Of a DNA stretch of 7,132 nt, positions 5,344-7,132 are shown one piece after another. A program made the position numbers and the translations under genes. The stretch is taken from NCBI GenBank assembly GCA_937969395.1, contig CALBVI010000070.1:1-7132 (forward strand), given 5' to 3'. This DNA is from an uncultured Spongiibacteraceae bacterium (GTDB taxonomy: Bacteria > Pseudomonadota > Gammaproteobacteria > Pseudomonadales > Dasaniaceae). The notes under the pieces are model-generated. The model worked only from the letters and a program-made list of their open reading frames with translations, was not told the DNA's origin and made no database searches. Position 1 is the stretch's first letter. Each line of letters starts with the position of its first letter.

Positions 5344-5361
5344 TCTAGACCTAGACTATTG
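5344..5361. repeat. Repeat copy D, downstream of the cNMP-domain gene
   Basis: TAGACCTAGACTATTG (5346-5361) matches copy B at 5917-5932 in 14 of 16 positions and copy A at 5898-5914 with one extra base. It overlaps two palindromes: GTCTAG-AC-CTAGAC (5343-5356) and GGTCTAGACC (5342-5351). It lies between the convergent HTH and cNMP-domain genes. Confidence 0.5.
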
Positions 5362-5371
5362 GTTCAGTCTA
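5352..5371. terminator. Weak hairpin between convergent genes
   Basis: TAGACT (5352-5357) and AGTCTA (5366-5371) form a perfect 6-bp stem around an 8-base loop. On the plus strand TTAATTGTGTTT follows, which is only loosely U-rich. It lies in the 104-base gap between the stops of the HTH gene and the cNMP-domain gene and may be a weak bidirectional terminator, but it shares bases with repeat copy D. The gap also holds a short direct repeat, TAATTCGAATCC (5295-5306) and TAATTCGATCC (5312-5322). Confidence 0.25.
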
Positions 5372-5395
5372 TTAATTGTGTTTCTGTAATGATGT

Positions 5396-5875
5396 TTAGA
5401 TAGAGTGGCTAGAGCCGCTATTAACTTGTAGTTGAAACCACCTTTCATCCGATGTCCTCAGTCTACGGCTAACCTCTCTACTCATATTCATTTGAATAAG
5501 AATAAACTGTTCAGGGTCCTGTTTGTAAAGGCTGTGTAGTGTTGATGATGGTATTTTGATAGCGGTAGAGTCCTCTTCCGCTCTGACAGATGCACTGCGA
5601 GGGCTAAAGTCAATGAGCGCTAAATCGCCAAAGCAATCACCTTTTTTGGCGTCGCGCAAAACATACTCTTTACCATCCATTTCTTTAAAAACAATCGCCT
5701 TACCCTGTTCGAGAATAAACAGTGAATCACCGCTTTCGCCTTGACGAAAAAAGTACTCACCGGCTTTAACATTCAATGTTTCTGAGTGTTCAAGGATGAG
5801 TGAAACGCTGCTGTCACTAATAGCGCCAAAAAATGGCATTCCTTGCAGTAGGTGAATACGTTCTGTTAATGGCAT
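5396..5875 (-). CDS. Stand-alone cyclic-nucleotide-binding domain protein
   Basis: This 159-residue protein consists of one Crp/cNMP-binding beta-roll plus a C-terminal helix. Residues 14-33 (PFFGAISDSSVSLILEHSET) form the entry helices, AGEYFFRQGESGDSLFILEQG (38-58) the first strands, and GDCFGDLALIDFSPRSASVRA (79-99) the phosphate-binding cassette. R93 is the conserved phosphate-binding arginine. The usual ribose-contacting glutamate of FGE is aspartate here (D84), so nucleotide affinity or choice may differ from CRP. Residues 112-148 form the helix that in CRP-family regulators leads to the DNA-binding domain, but the protein ends without any helix-turn-helix, kinase or transporter domain. 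It is therefore probably a soluble ligand-binding partner rather than a transcription factor. The ATG has AGGG 10 bases upstream. Related repeats flank the gene on both sides. Its partner and pathway are unknown. Confidence 0.85.
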   Translation of the reverse strand: MPLTERIHLLQGMPFFGAISDSSVSLILEHSETLNVKAGEYFFRQGESGDSLFILEQGKAIVFKEMDGKEYVLRDAKKGDCFGDLALIDFSPRSASVRAEEDSTAIKIPSSTLHSLYKQDPEQFILIQMNMSREVSRRLRTSDERWFQLQVNSGSSHSI

Positions 5876-5897
5876 GATAAATAAACCCTGAGTAATA

Positions 5898-5961
5898 TAG
5901 GTCCTAAACTATTGTGTAGACCTAAGCTATTGGGATCTGAATATAGTGTAGATCTAAATAG
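5898..5961. repeat. Cluster of repeat copies A, B and C upstream of the cNMP-domain gene
   Basis: Copy A is TAGGTCCTAAACTATTG (5898-5914). Copy B is TAGACCTAAGCTATTG (5917-5932). Copy C is the partial TAGATCTAAATAG (5949-5961). On the minus strand, TTAGATCTACACTATA (5957-5942) and TTAGGTCTACACAATA (5925-5910) agree in 14 of 16 positions. A to B is 19 bp and B to C is 32 bp, about two and three helical turns. TATATT -10-like hexamers on the minus strand occur at 5945-5940 and 5899-5894, so the repeats overlap the likely promoter of the gene ending at 5396. They could be operators for a cooperatively binding regulator. Confidence 0.5.
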
Positions 5962-5978
5962 CAGTATTTGAATTCAAG

Positions 5979-6977
5979 TTAATGGTTTAATGCTGTTTTG
6001 AGCAGTTGTTCATGTTGCTCTGCGGCTAGTCTTGGCCCGTATTGGGTGACGACTGTTGCAGAGGCCAGACTTGCCAATTTGCCTGCTTCGGCATAGCTGT
6101 GGCCATGCGTAATTGCGTATAAAAACGCACCGGCGAACATATCGCCAGCACCGTTGGTATCAATGGCTTGTACGGTGTTGGGCTCGATATTAGTCAGCAA
6201 TGTGCCATCAAATACTATTGCGCCTTTGGCACCTAAAGTGATGGCAAAGGTTTTGGCTGTTTGCTTCAGTGCTTCTATAGTGTCGTCGAGACTGTCGCTA
6301 TTAGCCCAGCCTTTGGCTTCGTCTTCATTGCAAAAAAGCAGGTCAACTTTGTCGCCAATCATTTCGTTCAAGCCGTCTTTAAAGAATTCAACCATACCTG
6401 GGTCAGAGAGGCTGAGTGCGGTTTTAACACCATTTTGCTCGGCAATCTGTTTTGCTTGGATAGCAGCTTCTTTCCCCGTGGGGGATGTGACCAGATAGCC
6501 TTCAATGTATACAAATTGAGAATCGCAAATTGCCTGCTCATCGATTTGTGCGCTAGAGAGGCTTTCGCTAATGCCTAGGTGTGTATTCATACTCCGCTCA
6601 GCGTCAGGGCTGATGAGTACTAAGCATTTGCCGGTAATACCTGTATCGCTATGATCTTGTTGATTGCAATCAACGCCAGCAGTTTTTAAATCATTCAAAA
6701 AGAAGCGTCCATTATCATCGTCAGCAACTTTACAGGAATAGAAATTGTTGGCACCGAAACAGCTGGCGGCAAAAATGCTATTACAGGCCGAGCCACCACT
6801 GGCAAGCTTTGCATAGACTGAGTGGCCTTGTAGGTGCGTATTCAGTTCATCTTGGCGTTGTTGATCAACTAATGTCATGACGCCTTTTTCGACAGACATG
6901 GCTTTAAGGTCTTCGTCATTAACTTCAATTTCAGTATCGACTAATGCGGCGCCAATGCCATAAATGTGATATTTCAT
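5979..6977 (-). CDS. PfkB-family carbohydrate kinase, adenosine-kinase-like
   Basis: This 332-residue ribokinase/PfkB-fold kinase begins with the substrate-site strand YGIGAALVDTEIEV. It has the di-glycine hinge SGGSACNS (60-67), the NEDE Mg/phosphate motif (217-220) and the PfkB signature 2 DTNGAGDMFAGAFLY (273-287), in which D279 is the catalytic base. Overall sequence and length resemble proteins annotated as adenosine kinase in marine gammaproteobacteria, for example in EKGVMTLVD (30-38), YIEGYLVTSPTG (157-168) and YAITHGH (287-293). The likely reaction is ATP-dependent phosphorylation of adenosine or another nucleoside/sugar; substrate assignment within PfkB is uncertain from sequence. 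The ATG at 6977 has only a weak AAGAAA element. A promoter is visible at 7050-7023. The 3' end is 103 bases upstream of the cNMP-domain gene on the same strand, with no strong terminator between them, so read-through is possible. Confidence 0.9.
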   Translation of the reverse strand: MKYHIYGIGAALVDTEIEVNDEDLKAMSVEKGVMTLVDQQRQDELNTHLQGHSVYAKLASGGSACNSIFAASCFGANNFYSCKVADDDNGRFFLNDLKTAGVDCNQQDHSDTGITGKCLVLISPDAERSMNTHLGISESLSSAQIDEQAICDSQFVYIEGYLVTSPTGKEAAIQAKQIAEQNGVKTALSLSDPGMVEFFKDGLNEMIGDKVDLLFCNEDEAKGWANSDSLDDTIEALKQTAKTFAITLGAKGAIVFDGTLLTNIEPNTVQAIDTNGAGDMFAGAFLYAITHGHSYAEAGKLASLASATVVTQYGPRLAAEQHEQLLKTALNH

Positions 6978-7022
6978 CGCTGGATTTCTTTATGAGTTTT
7001 AGGGAGGTGAAAAATTGAGCGT

Positions 7023-7050
7023 ATTATCCTTGTTGTGAAGAACAATGCAA
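7023..7050 (-). promoter_or_regulatory. Candidate promoter of the PfkB kinase gene
   Basis: On the minus strand TTGCAT (7050-7045) and GATAAT (7028-7023, 5 of 6 consensus) are 16 bp apart. The predicted start is near 7016, giving a leader of about 39 nt. The -35 matches consensus only in its first three bases. The inverted repeat TGCAA-CT-TTGCA (7051-7062) lies directly upstream and could be an operator shared with the divergent gene. Confidence 0.4.
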
Positions 7051-7083
7051 TGCAACTTTGCACATATGCTAGACTCGCGCGCG

Positions 7084-7132
7084 ATGAAAAACCGAAAAAG
7101 TAAAAAAACAAAAAGCACTTTCCCCTCGACCG
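7084..7132 (+). CDS. Start of an unidentified lysine-rich protein
   Basis: The frame begins MKNRKSKKTKSTFPST and runs off the right edge, so only 16 codons are visible. It is the only plus-strand frame without a stop at this end. The start is uncertain: in-frame ATGs also occur at 7066 and 7045, and none has a good Shine-Dalgarno (a weak TGAAGA precedes 7045). A strongly basic N-terminus is common in cytoplasmic tails of bitopic membrane proteins such as penicillin-binding proteins, but nothing here identifies the family. It is divergent from the PfkB kinase gene. Confidence 0.4.
   Translation, partial: MKNRKSKKTKSTFPST

Noticed and set aside
5556..5744. Plus-strand frame opposite the cNMP-domain gene
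   Set aside because: It mirrors the conserved beta-roll coding sequence and has no independent support.
5968..5977. Palindrome TTGAATTCAA next to the kinase stop
   Set aside because: Short, AT-rich and EcoRI-like; ten-base palindromes of this kind are expected by chance and nothing else points to a function.
6154..6578. Two overlapping plus-strand frames opposite the PfkB kinase gene
   Set aside because: Both are antisense to a confident kinase gene in which all family motifs are intact, and neither resembles a known protein.
7001..7038. Strong Shine-Dalgarno-like AGGGAGGTGA followed by a 7-codon TTG frame on the plus strand
   Set aside because: It lies antisense within the kinase leader, the peptide is tiny and no promoter precedes it. 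A leader peptide for the gene at 7084 cannot be excluded but has no further support.

Overview
The window looks like chromosomal DNA of a marine-type gammaproteobacterium, probably in or near the Cellvibrionales/Pseudomonadales. The main evidence is gene order. Reading right to left, sfsA, an aminotransferase, dksA, gluQ and a CbrX/CbrA pair sit together. E. coli has sfsA-dksA-gluQ-pcnB, and Pseudomonas has aminotransferase-dksA-gluQ-cbrX-cbrA-cbrB (synteny recalled, not searched). Base composition is moderate and no transposase, integrase, tRNA, rRNA or CRISPR array is visible.

Layout. Positions 1-1936 are a minus-strand cluster: dksA (stringent-response cofactor of RNA polymerase), then gluQ (glutamyl-queuosine tRNA-Asp synthetase), a two-helix small membrane protein resembling CbrX, and the first 52 codons of a CbrA-like sensor kinase cut by the window edge. 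A strong 9-bp hairpin lies between dksA and gluQ, where a regulatory terminator has been described in Shigella. Positions 1937-2287 are a divergent intergenic region. Positions 2288-4283 hold a fold-type-I PLP aminotransferase and sfsA on the plus strand, probably co-transcribed. They converge on a small DUF6491-like lipoprotein gene (4317-4712, minus).

The right part (4713-7132) is less standard. A good sigma-70-type promoter, with a 15-bp palindrome upstream, fires into about 130 nt of potentially structured RNA that ends in a hairpin plus T4. This precedes an 88-codon HTH-only LuxR-like gene that starts with TTG. Convergent to it is a stand-alone cyclic-nucleotide-binding-domain protein with no DNA-binding domain. 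Copies of a 16-17 bp motif (minus strand CAATAGnYTAGG...) flank that gene on both sides. Next comes a PfkB-family adenosine-kinase-like gene, then the start of an unidentified lysine-rich protein on the plus strand.

How the genes fit together. The left two thirds is a conserved regulatory and translation neighbourhood: DksA couples nutrient stress to transcription, GluQ modifies tRNA-Asp, and CbrA senses carbon/nitrogen status. The most unusual part is 4799-5978, where an HTH without a sensor domain, a sensor domain without an HTH, a candidate small RNA and a private repeat family lie side by side. That these form one regulatory unit is inference only.
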